From positions 1-26,314 of the forward strand of contig DKBH01000088.1 of the NCBI GenBank assembly GCA_002451165.1: a stretch of DNA of 26,314 nt. Direction: 5' to 3'. Made by a program: the position numbers and the translations under genes. The notes under the pieces are model-generated. The model ran no database searches and had not been told where the DNA came from. It worked only from the letters and a program-made list of their open reading frames with translations. Every line of letters starts with the position of its first letter. Position 1 is the stretch's first letter. This document shows positions 1 to 7,951 of this stretch, piece after piece. The DNA is from Nitrospiraceae bacterium UBA6905 (GTDB taxonomy: Bacteria; Nitrospirota; Thermodesulfovibrionia; Thermodesulfovibrionales; UBA6898).

Positions 1-286
1 TCAAGGGGGCCTTAATGAGTATCACAGGCATCGAGGCGACAGGGAATAAACTGATTTGTTTTATTGCAGCCTTTGTAGCCCTGCGCTAATGCCCGGCGTT
101 ACGCCTATCTGTTTCTTTCGGGAATGCTCAATAGTTGCGCTGTCGTGAAAGTGCAGATTGGTCGGTGTACTACTCATGAATTGGTGAAAAGGCAGCGAAG
201 AGGCTTATTATCACATCGATTCTGCAGCGATACAAGGGCAATGCGTAGCAACCAGGTGGCGAGCCTTCGCCACGAGCTAAGAAAAC
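1..286. other. Left-edge region without a supported gene
   Basis: I find no convincing gene here. A short open frame running in from the left edge stops with TAA at 88-90; it could be the tail of a gene outside the window, but nothing in it is recognisable. An imperfect inverted repeat lies at about 82-103, made of GCG-TAA-T-GCC against GGC-G-TTA-CGC with a bulged C, and leaves almost no loop. A small CTAAG-AAAA-CTTAG hairpin (280-293) overlaps the trpS stop codon but has no T-run, so I do not call it a terminator. Confidence 0.4.
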
Positions 287-1267
287 TTAGTACAGCCCCA
301 TTGCCTTGCGGACGAGCTGCATGGTCTCCTGCGCGACGTTCCGTGCCTTATCATTTCCCTTTTCGATGATCCCGCGTAGCTGATCAGGGTTGTTGAGTAA
401 AGCTTCCCGCTTCGTCCAGATCGGCTCGAGCACGGCAAAGACATTCTTGATCAGGATCTTCTTGCAGTCGATGCAGCCGATGCCCGCGGTTCTGCAGCCA
501 TCGGCCACCTGGGCCAGCTCCTCCTTTGTCGAGAAGACCTTGTGCAGTTGATAGACCGGCGAGTTCTCCGGATCTCCCTTATCCGTTCTTTTCACCCGGG
601 CAGGATCGGTTGTCATGGTCCTGATCTTCTGTTCAACCTCCTTGGGGCTGTCGGAGAGGTAGATTGCGTTACCGTAACTCTTAGACATCTTCCGGCCGTC
701 AACGCCGGGCACCTTCGGAAATTCGGTAAGCAGCGCATCAGGCTCAGGGAATATCTCCCCATAGAAATTATTGAACCTGCGGGCTATCTCGCGGGAGATC
801 TCCAGATGCGGGACCTGGTCGACACCGACCGGCACGTACTTTGCGCGGTAGATGATGATATCAGCGGTCTGGAGGAGCGGATATCCCAGGAATCCATACG
901 TGGAGAGGTCCCGGTCCTGGAGCTCCTGCTGTTTCTCCTTGTACGTTGGCACGCGCTCGAGCCAGCCGAGCGGCGTTATCATCGAGAGCAGCAGATGCAG
1001 TTCAGCGTGTTCCGGGATCCGCGATTGGAGAAAGATAGTGCATCTGTCCGGGTCGAGCCCGGCAGCAAGGAAGTTCACCAGAAGGTCGGTCACAGATTCA
1101 TGCAGGGCCGACGGGTTGGTGTAGCCTGTCGTCAGCGCATGCCAATCCGCAACAAAATAGTAGCAGTCATAGCGGTCCTGCAGCTTGACCCAGTTCTGGA
1201 GCGCACCGACAAAATTCCCCAGGTGGACCTTGCCGCTCGACTGCATGCCGCTCAATACCCTATCCAA
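287..1267 (-). CDS. trpS: Tryptophanyl-tRNA synthetase
   Basis: Charges tRNA-Trp with tryptophan using ATP, in the cytoplasm. The protein is 326 residues, the normal size for bacterial TrpRS. It opens with the class I signature LSGMQSSGKVHLGN, where HLGN is the HIGH-type motif, and carries the second ATP-binding signature KMSKS in RKMSKSYGN near residue 195. The QTADIIIYRAKYVPVGVDQ segment is typical of the tryptophan/AMP pocket. The start is TTG (1267-1265): it lies 5 nt after a strong GGGAGG ribosome-binding site and gives the expected N-terminus DRVLSGMQ, and no ATG fits. It is the last gene of the left minus-strand block, but 289 nt separate it from the upstream gene, so it may have its own promoter. 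Identification is secure. Confidence 0.96.
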   Translation of the reverse strand: MDRVLSGMQSSGKVHLGNFVGALQNWVKLQDRYDCYYFVADWHALTTGYTNPSALHESVTDLLVNFLAAGLDPDRCTIFLQSRIPEHAELHLLLSMITPLGWLERVPTYKEKQQELQDRDLSTYGFLGYPLLQTADIIIYRAKYVPVGVDQVPHLEISREIARRFNNFYGEIFPEPDALLTEFPKVPGVDGRKMSKSYGNAIYLSDSPKEVEQKIRTMTTDPARVKRTDKGDPENSPVYQLHKVFSTKEELAQVADGCRTAGIGCIDCKKILIKNVFAVLEPIWTKREALLNNPDQLRGIIEKGNDKARNVAQETMQLVRKAMGLY

Positions 1268-1291
1268 AGAAACCTCCCTGCATCAGGAAAA

Positions 1292-1297
1292 GTTATA
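1292..1297 (-). promoter_or_regulatory. Candidate -10 box for trpS
   Basis: On the minus strand TATAAC lies about 25 nt upstream of the trpS TTG and just ahead of its GGGAGG site, which would give a very short leader. No good -35 hexamer is seen at 16-18 bp. This is a weak prediction based on a single hexamer. Confidence 0.3.
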
Positions 1298-1556
1298 CTC
1301 GACGCCGTACATCAATGTATCCCGACAGGGGCGGGAATACAGGAAATCCGTTCGCCGCTACTTCGCTGAGCAGCGGAAGCTCAAAGGAAGCATGATTCGA
1401 TGGCGTCACCTTCAGTGGAATGCTTCGCTACCCGGTGCAATGCCGGAGCACATAATCCCCGCACAGCATTGCACGCACTATGCCCTTTCTGCGAGCAACT
1501 GAAAGGCTCTTTATTATTGATCTATTGTCCTTGCCTGTCAAGGATGCCAGATCGTA

Positions 1557-3269
1557 CTACGTCAGTTTCCAGATGAGCTCAAAATTGCAGATGATGACCA
1601 GCGGCTCGCCGCAAGCATCTTTCAAGAATTTGTTGTCGCTGTCCAGTGCCACCAGAAGGTCATTCAGCTTGAGCGACGACCCCTCGAACCCGTTCCGGTA
1701 CAGCTTTGCCTTGATCATATCCAGATACCAGTGGCACAGTTCTTCATCCATGAGGCCGCGGTCTAGTGCCCGCGCAAGGTCCAGCGGTGTGTACAATGCG
1801 TTGCTGTGCTCCGCTACCCATTGGTCCGGTCCGTTGTAATAACCCCGGATCGTTATGTAATTATGGTCTTCCTGCAGCACCGGGGCGCCCTCGGGATCCA
1901 GGAGCTGCCGATGGGTTGCATATTTCCTCAGGTCGGTCGATGCCTCGATCTTTTCGGTGCCGGTCATGTAGATCGCCCGCACATAGACCGTGGGAATGCC
2001 GAGGCGGTTCAGCGTATGAGCGATGGCAAACTCTTCGAAGGGGCTATTGATGCCATAGGTGCGGACAAGGGGGTCGCGAGCGCCTTCTTCATCGCCGACA
2101 GGCATCTCCCCGACCCGCGATGTTTCCCATACCAAATGAATATTGTCCTTGGTGATGGTATAGAAGACCTCCTTCGTCTCTGACAGGCGGATAGCGGGTG
2201 TCTTCCTCCAGCGCTCAGGCAGAAAGTAGTCGAAGAGATGCGGATTCCTCCCCACAACCCATAATCGGCCGCCGGTGCTCTCGGCATGACCGAAAAGGTA
2301 GGGGACGCCGTAGATCTCCCTTGAGGCAAGATGCGCCGGCAGAGGTGACGGGTCGAAGCGGTGGCGCTGGTCATCAAGATAAGAATATCTCCGGGAGCTC
2401 TTTACCGCCTCTTCATGCTCCGGCGTCCGAAGAAGGAGTTCATAATCTATGATGGAATACCGGCCTTCCTGGATCAGGCGATACAGCAGGGCCACTTGCT
2501 CAGAGAAGGCGTCTCGCTTTCCATCGCTACCGAGAGCGATGATACGCGCAGCATCAGGTTCGCTGATAATGATATGCTCGGGCTTCATATCCGCGACCAG
2601 ATACCCCTTCCTCTGCAGGTCCTCGTGCGCCCTGTTATCGAGCATTTTGAGATGACGAACTATCTCGTCATCGTTGATGTCGATATGCTCAAAGACCTCC
2701 TTGAGGTTCCTGCCCTCTATCCAGCCATAGATCAGTTTGTACTGCTTCAGGATGTCCAGGTCAATGCCCGGATGTTTCGCACGGATGCGGTTGATTTTGG
2801 TGCGCGATCGTCCGCTTTGCCACGCCTGCATCTTGTCGGGGGGGACATAGATGGCCATGGGCAGTTGGGTGCTGATCTTCAGTTCCTTCGGCCCGTAAAG
2901 GTTGTCCATGAGCTCCGTGACGAGCGAGAACTCTTCCCAGGGGCTGTTAAACTCAGCGTCGCAGAACTCCTGGAGGGTATGCGTATCGATCGGCACGTCC
3001 TCGCCGACCCTGCAATTCTTAACTACCAGGTCGAGGCTCACGCCATGTATCTTCTTCGTCGGGACTTTGTAGACCGAGCTGGTGCCGAGGAGACGGGTCT
3101 TATGCGCATCGAACCAGTCCTTCTCATACCAGTTCTCAATCTCGAAATGCCGGTGCAGCGGCTCTGCGTAGCGGGTAAGATATAAGTCCCCACCATCGCT
3201 CGTCCGGCTATGGGCGTATACCACTCCCAGCACATTTACGAGCGTCTTTTTTACTGCCGTCTTTTCCAC
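1557..3269 (-). CDS. Unrecognised protein with two tandem kinase-like repeats
   Basis: I do not recognise this 570-residue protein as a named family. It looks like a duplicated, degenerate protein-kinase-like fold. Repeat 1 has LVVKNCRVGE (81-90), NSPWEEF (108-114), YKLIYGWIEG (177-186) and RKGYLVADMKPEHIII (220-235). Repeat 2 has LVWETSRVGE (379-388), NSPFEEF (408-414), YITIRGYYNG (471-480) and RNGFEGSSLKLNDLLV (525-540). The order is the same, resembling the beta-3 lysine strand, helix C, hinge and catalytic loop of kinases. Repeat 1 keeps Lys84 and a D-x-K-P-x-H loop (Asp227), but its DFG position reads ALG. Repeat 2 has Glu for the lysine and Ser for the catalytic Asp. There is no signal peptide or membrane segment. 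The start is GTG after GGGAG. It follows the PEPCK gene by 36 nt, so they are probably co-transcribed. A kinase or pseudokinase role is inference. Confidence 0.8.
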   Translation of the reverse strand: MEKTAVKKTLVNVLGVVYAHSRTSDGGDLYLTRYAEPLHRHFEIENWYEKDWFDAHKTRLLGTSSVYKVPTKKIHGVSLDLVVKNCRVGEDVPIDTHTLQEFCDAEFNSPWEEFSLVTELMDNLYGPKELKISTQLPMAIYVPPDKMQAWQSGRSRTKINRIRAKHPGIDLDILKQYKLIYGWIEGRNLKEVFEHIDINDDEIVRHLKMLDNRAHEDLQRKGYLVADMKPEHIIISEPDAARIIALGSDGKRDAFSEQVALLYRLIQEGRYSIIDYELLLRTPEHEEAVKSSRRYSYLDDQRHRFDPSPLPAHLASREIYGVPYLFGHAESTGGRLWVVGRNPHLFDYFLPERWRKTPAIRLSETKEVFYTITKDNIHLVWETSRVGEMPVGDEEGARDPLVRTYGINSPFEEFAIAHTLNRLGIPTVYVRAIYMTGTEKIEASTDLRKYATHRQLLDPEGAPVLQEDHNYITIRGYYNGPDQWVAEHSNALYTPLDLARALDRGLMDEELCHWYLDMIKAKLYRNGFEGSSLKLNDLLVALDSDNKFLKDACGEPLVIICNFELIWKLT

Positions 3270-3305
3270 TGCTCCCGTGACGTTAATCGACCTGCGCTGC
3301 CGTAA

Positions 3306-5096
3306 TTAGCCCAGTCTTTTGGCGAGCCCTGCCAACTGCTCCCGCAGCTTCTGGGGTAGACGGCTGCCAAAAGTGGCGAAATGCGCCTCGATGTCCGGTA
3401 TCTCTGCCTTCCATTCAGCAGTATTGACGCTCAGCAGTTCCCTCAGGTTGTCAGGCGCCAAGGCGAGGCCGGAGAGATCGAGGTCCCCCGGTTTCGGCAT
3501 CAGCCCGATCGGCGATGGTTCCGCACCGACCCTGCCGTCGACGCGGTCGCACATCCACTTGAGTACTCTGCTGTTGTCGCTGAAGCCGGGCCAGAGGAAT
3601 TTACCGTCCGAACTCTTTCTGAACCAGTTCACGTAGAAGATTCGCGGCGCTGCATTCCCGAGCTTTTCACCCATGGCAAACCAGTGGCTGAAATAGTCAC
3701 CCATGTTATAGCCGCAGAACGGCTTCATGGCAAAGGGATCCCTCCTGAGGTTGCCGACGGCGCCGATGTTGGCAGCAGTTGTTTCCGATGCTGCCGTAGC
3801 GCCGAGGAAGACGCCATGCTCCCAGGAAAAGGCTTCATAGACCAGCGGAACAACGGTGGTGCGACGGCCGCCGAAGATAAAGATATCGATCGGTACGCCT
3901 GCCGGATTTTCCCAGTCCTTGCAGATGACCGGACATTGGGACGCCGGGGCCGTAAATCGTGCATTGGCATGAGCGGCGTCGGTTTTGCTTGCAGGCGTCC
4001 AGTCCCTGCCTTTCCAGTCGATGAGATGCGACGGCAGATCGTCGTTCATGCCTTCCCACCAGACGTCACCGCCATCGGTCAGGGCGCAGTTCGTGAAGAT
4101 GACATTTTCTTTCAGCGTATCCATCGCCATGGGATTCGTATCGTACGATGTACCGGGCGCAACGCCAAAGAAGCCGCTTTCAGGGTTTATGGCATGCAGT
4201 TTGCCGTCCGGCCCGATCTTCATCCACGCAATATCATCGCCAATGCACTCGCACTTCCAGCCTTTCAGCGAAGGCTGCATCATAGCCAGGTTTGTCTTGC
4301 CGCATGCCGAAGGGAACGCTGCAGCGATGTGATATTGCCTGCCCTCAGGGCTCGTAAGCCGCAGGACAAGCATGTGTTCCGCCATCCAACCCTCCCGTCG
4401 TGCCATGGCAGAAGCAATACGGAGCGCCAGGCACTTTTTGCCGAGAAGGGCATTGCCGCCATATCCCGAGCCGTATGACCAGATTAGGTTCTCCTCAGGG
4501 AAGTGGCTGATAAATTTGCTTTCAATCGGAGCGCAGGGCCACTGCACATCCTGCTGGCCCTTTTCCAGCGGGGCACCGACCGAATGGAGGCAGGGTATGA
4601 AATCACCCTCTGTGCCGAGGAGATCCAGGACTTTCGAACTGACCCGGGTCATGATATGCATATTTACCACCACATAGGGGCTGTCCGATATCTCGATGCC
4701 GATCTTCGATATCGGGGAGCCTATCGGGCCCATCGAAAACGGGATCACATACATGGTACGCCCCTTCATACAACCCTTATACAGCTTCTTCATGGTATCC
4801 TTCAGCTCAGCCGGCGCTATCCAGTTGTTCGTCGGTCCGGCTTCGTCCTTTGCTGATGTCGAGATATAGGTGCGGTCTTCGACCCGGGCCACATCGCTCG
4901 GGTCAGAACGGAAGAGATAGCTGTTCGGCCGCTTTTTCAGCGGTGTGGCACTGCCGCTGTCAATCAACTTCTGCATCATGGCGGCATACTCTTTCGGTGA
5001 ACCGTCACATATATAGACAGCGTCAGGCTGGCACATTGCCGCGACGTCGGATATCCAGGCGCTCAGCTTTTTGTTTTTTACATCTATGTCCATCAT
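3306..5096 (-). CDS. pckG: Phosphoenolpyruvate carboxykinase (GTP)
   Basis: Interconverts oxaloacetate + GTP and phosphoenolpyruvate + GDP + CO2, linking the TCA cycle with gluconeogenesis or anaplerosis. The 596-residue length matches GTP-type PEPCK and not the shorter ATP-type. Visible motifs are the P-loop FPSACGKT (261-268) with the reactive Cys265, the metal/nucleotide segment IGDDIAWMK, the oxaloacetate-region sequence WSYGSGYGGNALLGKKC, and the guanine-binding-side segment FYVNWFRKSSDGKFLWPGF. The ribosome-binding site AAGGAG precedes two adjacent ATGs; I use the first (5096). The gene starts 51 nt after the M50 protease stop and ends 36 nt before the kinase-like gene, which suggests one transcript. 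The unusual feature is the neighbourhood, not the protein, which looks intact. Confidence 0.97.
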   Translation of the reverse strand: MMDIDVKNKKLSAWISDVAAMCQPDAVYICDGSPKEYAAMMQKLIDSGSATPLKKRPNSYLFRSDPSDVARVEDRTYISTSAKDEAGPTNNWIAPAELKDTMKKLYKGCMKGRTMYVIPFSMGPIGSPISKIGIEISDSPYVVVNMHIMTRVSSKVLDLLGTEGDFIPCLHSVGAPLEKGQQDVQWPCAPIESKFISHFPEENLIWSYGSGYGGNALLGKKCLALRIASAMARREGWMAEHMLVLRLTSPEGRQYHIAAAFPSACGKTNLAMMQPSLKGWKCECIGDDIAWMKIGPDGKLHAINPESGFFGVAPGTSYDTNPMAMDTLKENVIFTNCALTDGGDVWWEGMNDDLPSHLIDWKGRDWTPASKTDAAHANARFTAPASQCPVICKDWENPAGVPIDIFIFGGRRTTVVPLVYEAFSWEHGVFLGATAASETTAANIGAVGNLRRDPFAMKPFCGYNMGDYFSHWFAMGEKLGNAAPRIFYVNWFRKSSDGKFLWPGFSDNSRVLKWMCDRVDGRVGAEPSPIGLMPKPGDLDLSGLALAPDNLRELLSVNTAEWKAEIPDIEAHFATFGSRLPQKLREQLAGLAKRLG

Positions 5097-5147
5097 TTTT
5101 CTCCTTCTATATTATTGGTCTTCTAATATGTCCCTGTTAAACGGTTC

Positions 5148-5816
5148 TCAATACATGCCGAAGATCTTCAGAAAAAAAATAATGACCGGCAGAATGAACA
5201 TGCTCGCTATGCCGGTATAGATCAGGATAAGCACGATGATGAACCCAAACGGTTCTATCTTGCTGAAGGAAAGAGCCTGTTTTGACGGCAGCAGTCCCGT
5301 CATTACCCTTCCTCCGTCGAGCGGAGGGATAGGGATCATGTTAAAGGCTGCGAGGACGAGGTTCATTTTGACGCTGGCATCCAGGATCATGATGAGGGGT
5401 TTTAAAACGGTCTCGCGCATGCCTTCCGGAGAAAGGGCTGCCATCGGGATAAGAACGAACTTGAAGAGGATCACGCTGGCAGTCGCCAGTAGAATGTTTG
5501 TTACTGGTCCCGCGGCTGCGGAAAGGGCCATGCCTTTTCGGGGGTTTTTGAAATTCATGGGATTGATCGGTACCGGCTTTGCATAGCCGAAGATGAAACG
5601 GCCGTCGGTCATAGCATACAGCAGAACCGGCATGATGACCGTGCCAAAGAGGTCGATATGGGCAATGGGGTTGAGGGTGAGTCTCCCCAGGAGCTTTGCT
5701 GTGGGATCGCCGAGGCGGAAGGCGACGTATCCATGCGATACTTCATGGAACGTAATGGCGATCAGGATAGGAAGAGCCGAAACAATAAGCCCTCGTATAA
5801 TTTCTGTAGTTTCCAT
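5148..5816 (-). CDS. M50 family site-2 protease-like membrane metallopeptidase
   Basis: A 222-residue polytopic membrane zinc metallopeptidase of the small, PDZ-less site-2 protease group, which cuts substrates within or near the membrane. The first hydrophobic segment carries the zinc motif HEVSH (HExxH, near residue 24), and the later conserved motif NMIPIPPLDGGRV supplies the third ligand Asp in the NPxDG-like turn. Five or six hydrophobic segments are apparent. The stop is TGA. The ATG at 5816 has no clear Shine-Dalgarno sequence. In many bacteria this family sits directly next to trpS; here PEPCK and the kinase-like gene lie between the two. No substrate can be inferred. Confidence 0.92.
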   Translation of the reverse strand: METTEIIRGLIVSALPILIAITFHEVSHGYVAFRLGDPTAKLLGRLTLNPIAHIDLFGTVIMPVLLYAMTDGRFIFGYAKPVPINPMNFKNPRKGMALSAAAGPVTNILLATASVILFKFVLIPMAALSPEGMRETVLKPLIMILDASVKMNLVLAAFNMIPIPPLDGGRVMTGLLPSKQALSFSKIEPFGFIIVLILIYTGIASMFILPVIIFFLKIFGMY

Positions 5817-6055
5817 GATGTTTTCTGTTGTTATCTCTGGCGTTGATACTTCCGAGCTGTTGAAAGGAAGTTCTTTAGTATTATGGATTGTCCCTGCTTA
5901 TGTCAAATGCGCACATTCCAGGGCATGAAGCGCAAAGCCTCGTAATTCGGGGATTTGCAGGGCGGACTGCAGGATGATCCCTTACGGAAGGGCAGAGAAA
6001 AAAGCCCGCACGGTTCCAGAAAGAGCTCGCTGAAGCCGTGGGACGATCGCCTTCG
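5817..6055. other. Intergenic region between M50 peptidase and tonB-like gene
   Basis: A 239-nt gap with no supported gene; the open frame crossing it is a shadow of the tonB-like C-terminus. It presumably separates two transcription units, but I see neither a clear terminator (stem plus T-run) nor a convincing -35/-10 pair. Confidence 0.4.
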
Positions 6056-6916
6056 TCAACGCAGGCCATATCCATACAGGGTGTAAACGAAATGACCGTT
6101 GATCGTGTACGTCTCCATACCCCACTCGTCGGGGAGCGGCCAGTAGGGTTCACCATCCTTCAGCGCCTTGATGGCCGCATCATCCAGTGATTTATACCCT
6201 GAAGTGCGTTCAAGCTCGATTGATGCCAGTCTGCCATCCTTTTTGATGGTGAAGCGGATCCTAAGGTCTCCGTAAAGCCCTCGCCTGCGGGCATCGGCAG
6301 GATATTCCCAGATGCTTTCGATCTTTTCCTTCAGTTTTCTCATGTACCCTGCATAGCGGTATTCCGTAGTGTCGAAGGTGATCGCCTCGTCTTTTTTTCT
6401 CTTGCTGCCGCCCGGACCCTTTTCCGCAGCCTCACCGATGATCTTGCTGTCGAAGAGCTTTTCCCGCGTGGTCCTCGGCATTCCGGTCGGTGTTCGGCTC
6501 TCTTCAAACCCCGGCTTATCCGAGAGCTCCCCGGGGGTTCCTTCGCTGCCGCCGCCCTTATCCGGACGGGGTACGACGTTTTCAGGCAGCGGCTTTCCCT
6601 CTTCCTTACCCATCCCCGGCACAAGCGGTTTATCCGGTGAGGGAAGCAGCTTGGGTGGTACCGGCGATGTTTGCCGCTGCGGCGGTGAAGGCGGCGCAGG
6701 CATTTTCCGCGGCGCAGGAGGGACGGGTTTTACTGCCGGCGGAATGACCGCCGGCCTTACGGTTTCCTCCGGGGTGACGAGCTGGGTAAAGAATTCCTTC
6801 GGCTTCTTCGTCTCCGGCGCAGGCAGAAAATAAACTGCGATTAACATGAGCAGATGGACGACAACGGAGACTATTACGAACGTCTTTATCTTAACAGGGG
6901 CATCATGTTCCAGCAT
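6056..6916 (-). CDS. TonB-like energy-transducing protein
   Basis: Predicted inner-membrane protein of 286 residues spanning the periplasm. One transmembrane anchor lies at about residues 10-31 (KTFVIVSVVVHLLMLIAVYF), followed by a long Pro/Lys-rich spacer (about 35-160). A C-terminal TonB domain (about 190-275) begins at YMRKLKEKIESIWEYP and contains the typical IRFTIKKDGRLASIEL strand and SGYKSLDDAAIKAL helix. TonB proteins transmit proton-motive force from ExbB/ExbD to outer-membrane transporters. No exbB, exbD or receptor gene is in this window, so the partner is unknown; TonB-domain proteins can also act in envelope organisation. The gene follows the JAMM gene by 75 nt and has only a weak GAAAG ahead of its ATG. 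The domain call is confident, the precise role is not. Confidence 0.88.
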   Translation of the reverse strand: MLEHDAPVKIKTFVIVSVVVHLLMLIAVYFLPAPETKKPKEFFTQLVTPEETVRPAVIPPAVKPVPPAPRKMPAPPSPPQRQTSPVPPKLLPSPDKPLVPGMGKEEGKPLPENVVPRPDKGGGSEGTPGELSDKPGFEESRTPTGMPRTTREKLFDSKIIGEAAEKGPGGSKRKKDEAITFDTTEYRYAGYMRKLKEKIESIWEYPADARRRGLYGDLRIRFTIKKDGRLASIELERTSGYKSLDDAAIKALKDGEPYWPLPDEWGMETYTINGHFVYTLYGYGLR

Positions 6917-6991
6917 GGTCTTTCAGTAGTATAAACCGCTTCGAAAGAATTTCACAGGTAATCCCCGACCAGCACGAGACGCGTGACTGAA

Positions 6992-7498
6992 TCAGAAGTT
7001 CGGCGGGAAAGGACAGTGGATCTTCGCTTTTCTCACATTGCTGCTGCCCGACAGATAGTATGCTGCTATCTTGAAGAAGAAATTGCTCACCGAGCCTGAC
7101 ACGGTGCCATCCCTGTTCTCTGCCCAAGCCTTGGTCTTACGGTTGTTGTTGATGGCGATGATAAGGTAAACGTCGCTCAGGGTCATGCCATCGATATCCT
7201 CCTGACTCGGGGACGGCAGTCCTTTTTCGAGGCCGAACTGGGTGTGAGAATGGAAATCGCCGACGATCTGGAGCCGGTCGAGACGTTCGATGATGGGTTC
7301 TATCTTCTTGTGGCTCCGATCAAGAGATACGACGCCCTTCGGTTTTCTGTCGGCTGTCTGAAAGCTGAAAGCGTGTTCTATGATGAACCGGTCCTCCAGC
7401 TTATAGCCAAGCAGAAAACCGAGGCATTCCTTCTTGTACACTTCGGCTGAACTCAATAAAAGATCAATGAATGCATTTTCCGAAATGTAGACTCTCAT
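6992..7498 (-). CDS. JAMM/MPN-domain (Mov34/RadC-like) metalloprotease-like protein
   Basis: A 168-residue protein with a JAMM zinc-protease signature: Glu24 in KKECLGFLLG, His83 and His85 in GDFHSH, and S-x-x-D at 98-101 (SQED). The linker between the second His and the Ser-x-x-Asp is 12 residues, longer than the seven usual in JAMM enzymes, so it belongs to a divergent subgroup. JAMM proteins remove ubiquitin-like modifiers, cut sulphur-carrier fusions or hydrolyse small substrates. No ubiquitin-like or E1-like gene is nearby. I place the start at ATG 7498 because it overlaps the stress-protein stop as ATGA, which indicates translational coupling; a longer frame to 7540 is possible but lies inside the upstream gene. 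Cytoplasmic, with no signal peptide. Confidence 0.85.
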   Translation of the reverse strand: MRVYISENAFIDLLLSSAEVYKKECLGFLLGYKLEDRFIIEHAFSFQTADRKPKGVVSLDRSHKKIEPIIERLDRLQIVGDFHSHTQFGLEKGLPSPSQEDIDGMTLSDVYLIIAINNNRKTKAWAENRDGTVSGSVSNFFFKIAAYYLSGSSNVRKAKIHCPFPPNF

Positions 7499-7950
7499 GC
7501 GCTCTTGTGCTGCGGCAGACGCACCGAGAGCACGGGGCATGGCGCATAGCGCACCACCTGTTCTGCGGTGCTGCCGAAGAGAAGCCGGTCAATGCCGGTA
7601 CGTCCGTGAGTCGCCAGCACAATGAGGTCTATCTTGTTCGCTTCCGCGAACTTGGTGATTTCCTCGTACGGCGTTCCTTTGATGATGACGTGCTCGATGT
7701 CCTTGAATCCCCGCATCTCATCGGTAAAGGTTTTGTCCAAAGCTGTCCGGGCGCTCTTTTCGAGGTCAGCATAGATCTCGTCAAACGAGGTGTGCGGCAC
7801 ATACCATCCCGTCGCTTTCGCCATGTCGTAGATCACATGACAGAGGTAGAGCCTGGCGCCATAATGCTTTGCGAGGTCAACGGCATACGGCAGCGCTACG
7901 TTCGATCCTTCCGAAAAATCTGTTGCAAAAAGAATTTTCTTGATCTCCAT
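7495..7950 (-). CDS. Universal stress protein (UspA family)
   Basis: A 151-residue single-domain Usp protein. The N-terminus KKILFATDFSEGS is the usual first strand and loop. The ATP-binding motif G-2x-G-9x-G-S/T is present near residues 117-130 as GRTGIDRLLFGST, followed by AEQVVRYAPCPVLSV, so this is an ATP-binding type. Such proteins act in the cytoplasm as nucleotide-dependent regulators under starvation or stress; the partner is unknown. A strong ribosome-binding site GGGAGG overlaps the galT-like stop region, and only 1 nt separates the two genes. Its TGA stop overlaps the start of the JAMM gene, tying the two products together in translation. Confidence 0.95.
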   Translation of the reverse strand: MEIKKILFATDFSEGSNVALPYAVDLAKHYGARLYLCHVIYDMAKATGWYVPHTSFDEIYADLEKSARTALDKTFTDEMRGFKDIEHVIIKGTPYEEITKFAEANKIDLIVLATHGRTGIDRLLFGSTAEQVVRYAPCPVLSVRLPQHKSA

Positions 7951-7951
7951 C

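Noticed and set aside
542..1369. 275-codon plus-strand frame across trpS
   Set aside because: Shadow of trpS; no domain and no start signals.
1529..1543. CCTTG-CCTGT-CAAGG hairpin as terminator of the kinase-like gene
   Set aside because: Only 5 bp and no T-run on either strand.
3381..4478. Long plus-strand open frame (365 codons) antisense to PEPCK
   Set aside because: It is the complement shadow of a strongly conserved gene; the translation is rich in Arg/His/Ala with no domain and no ribosome-binding site.
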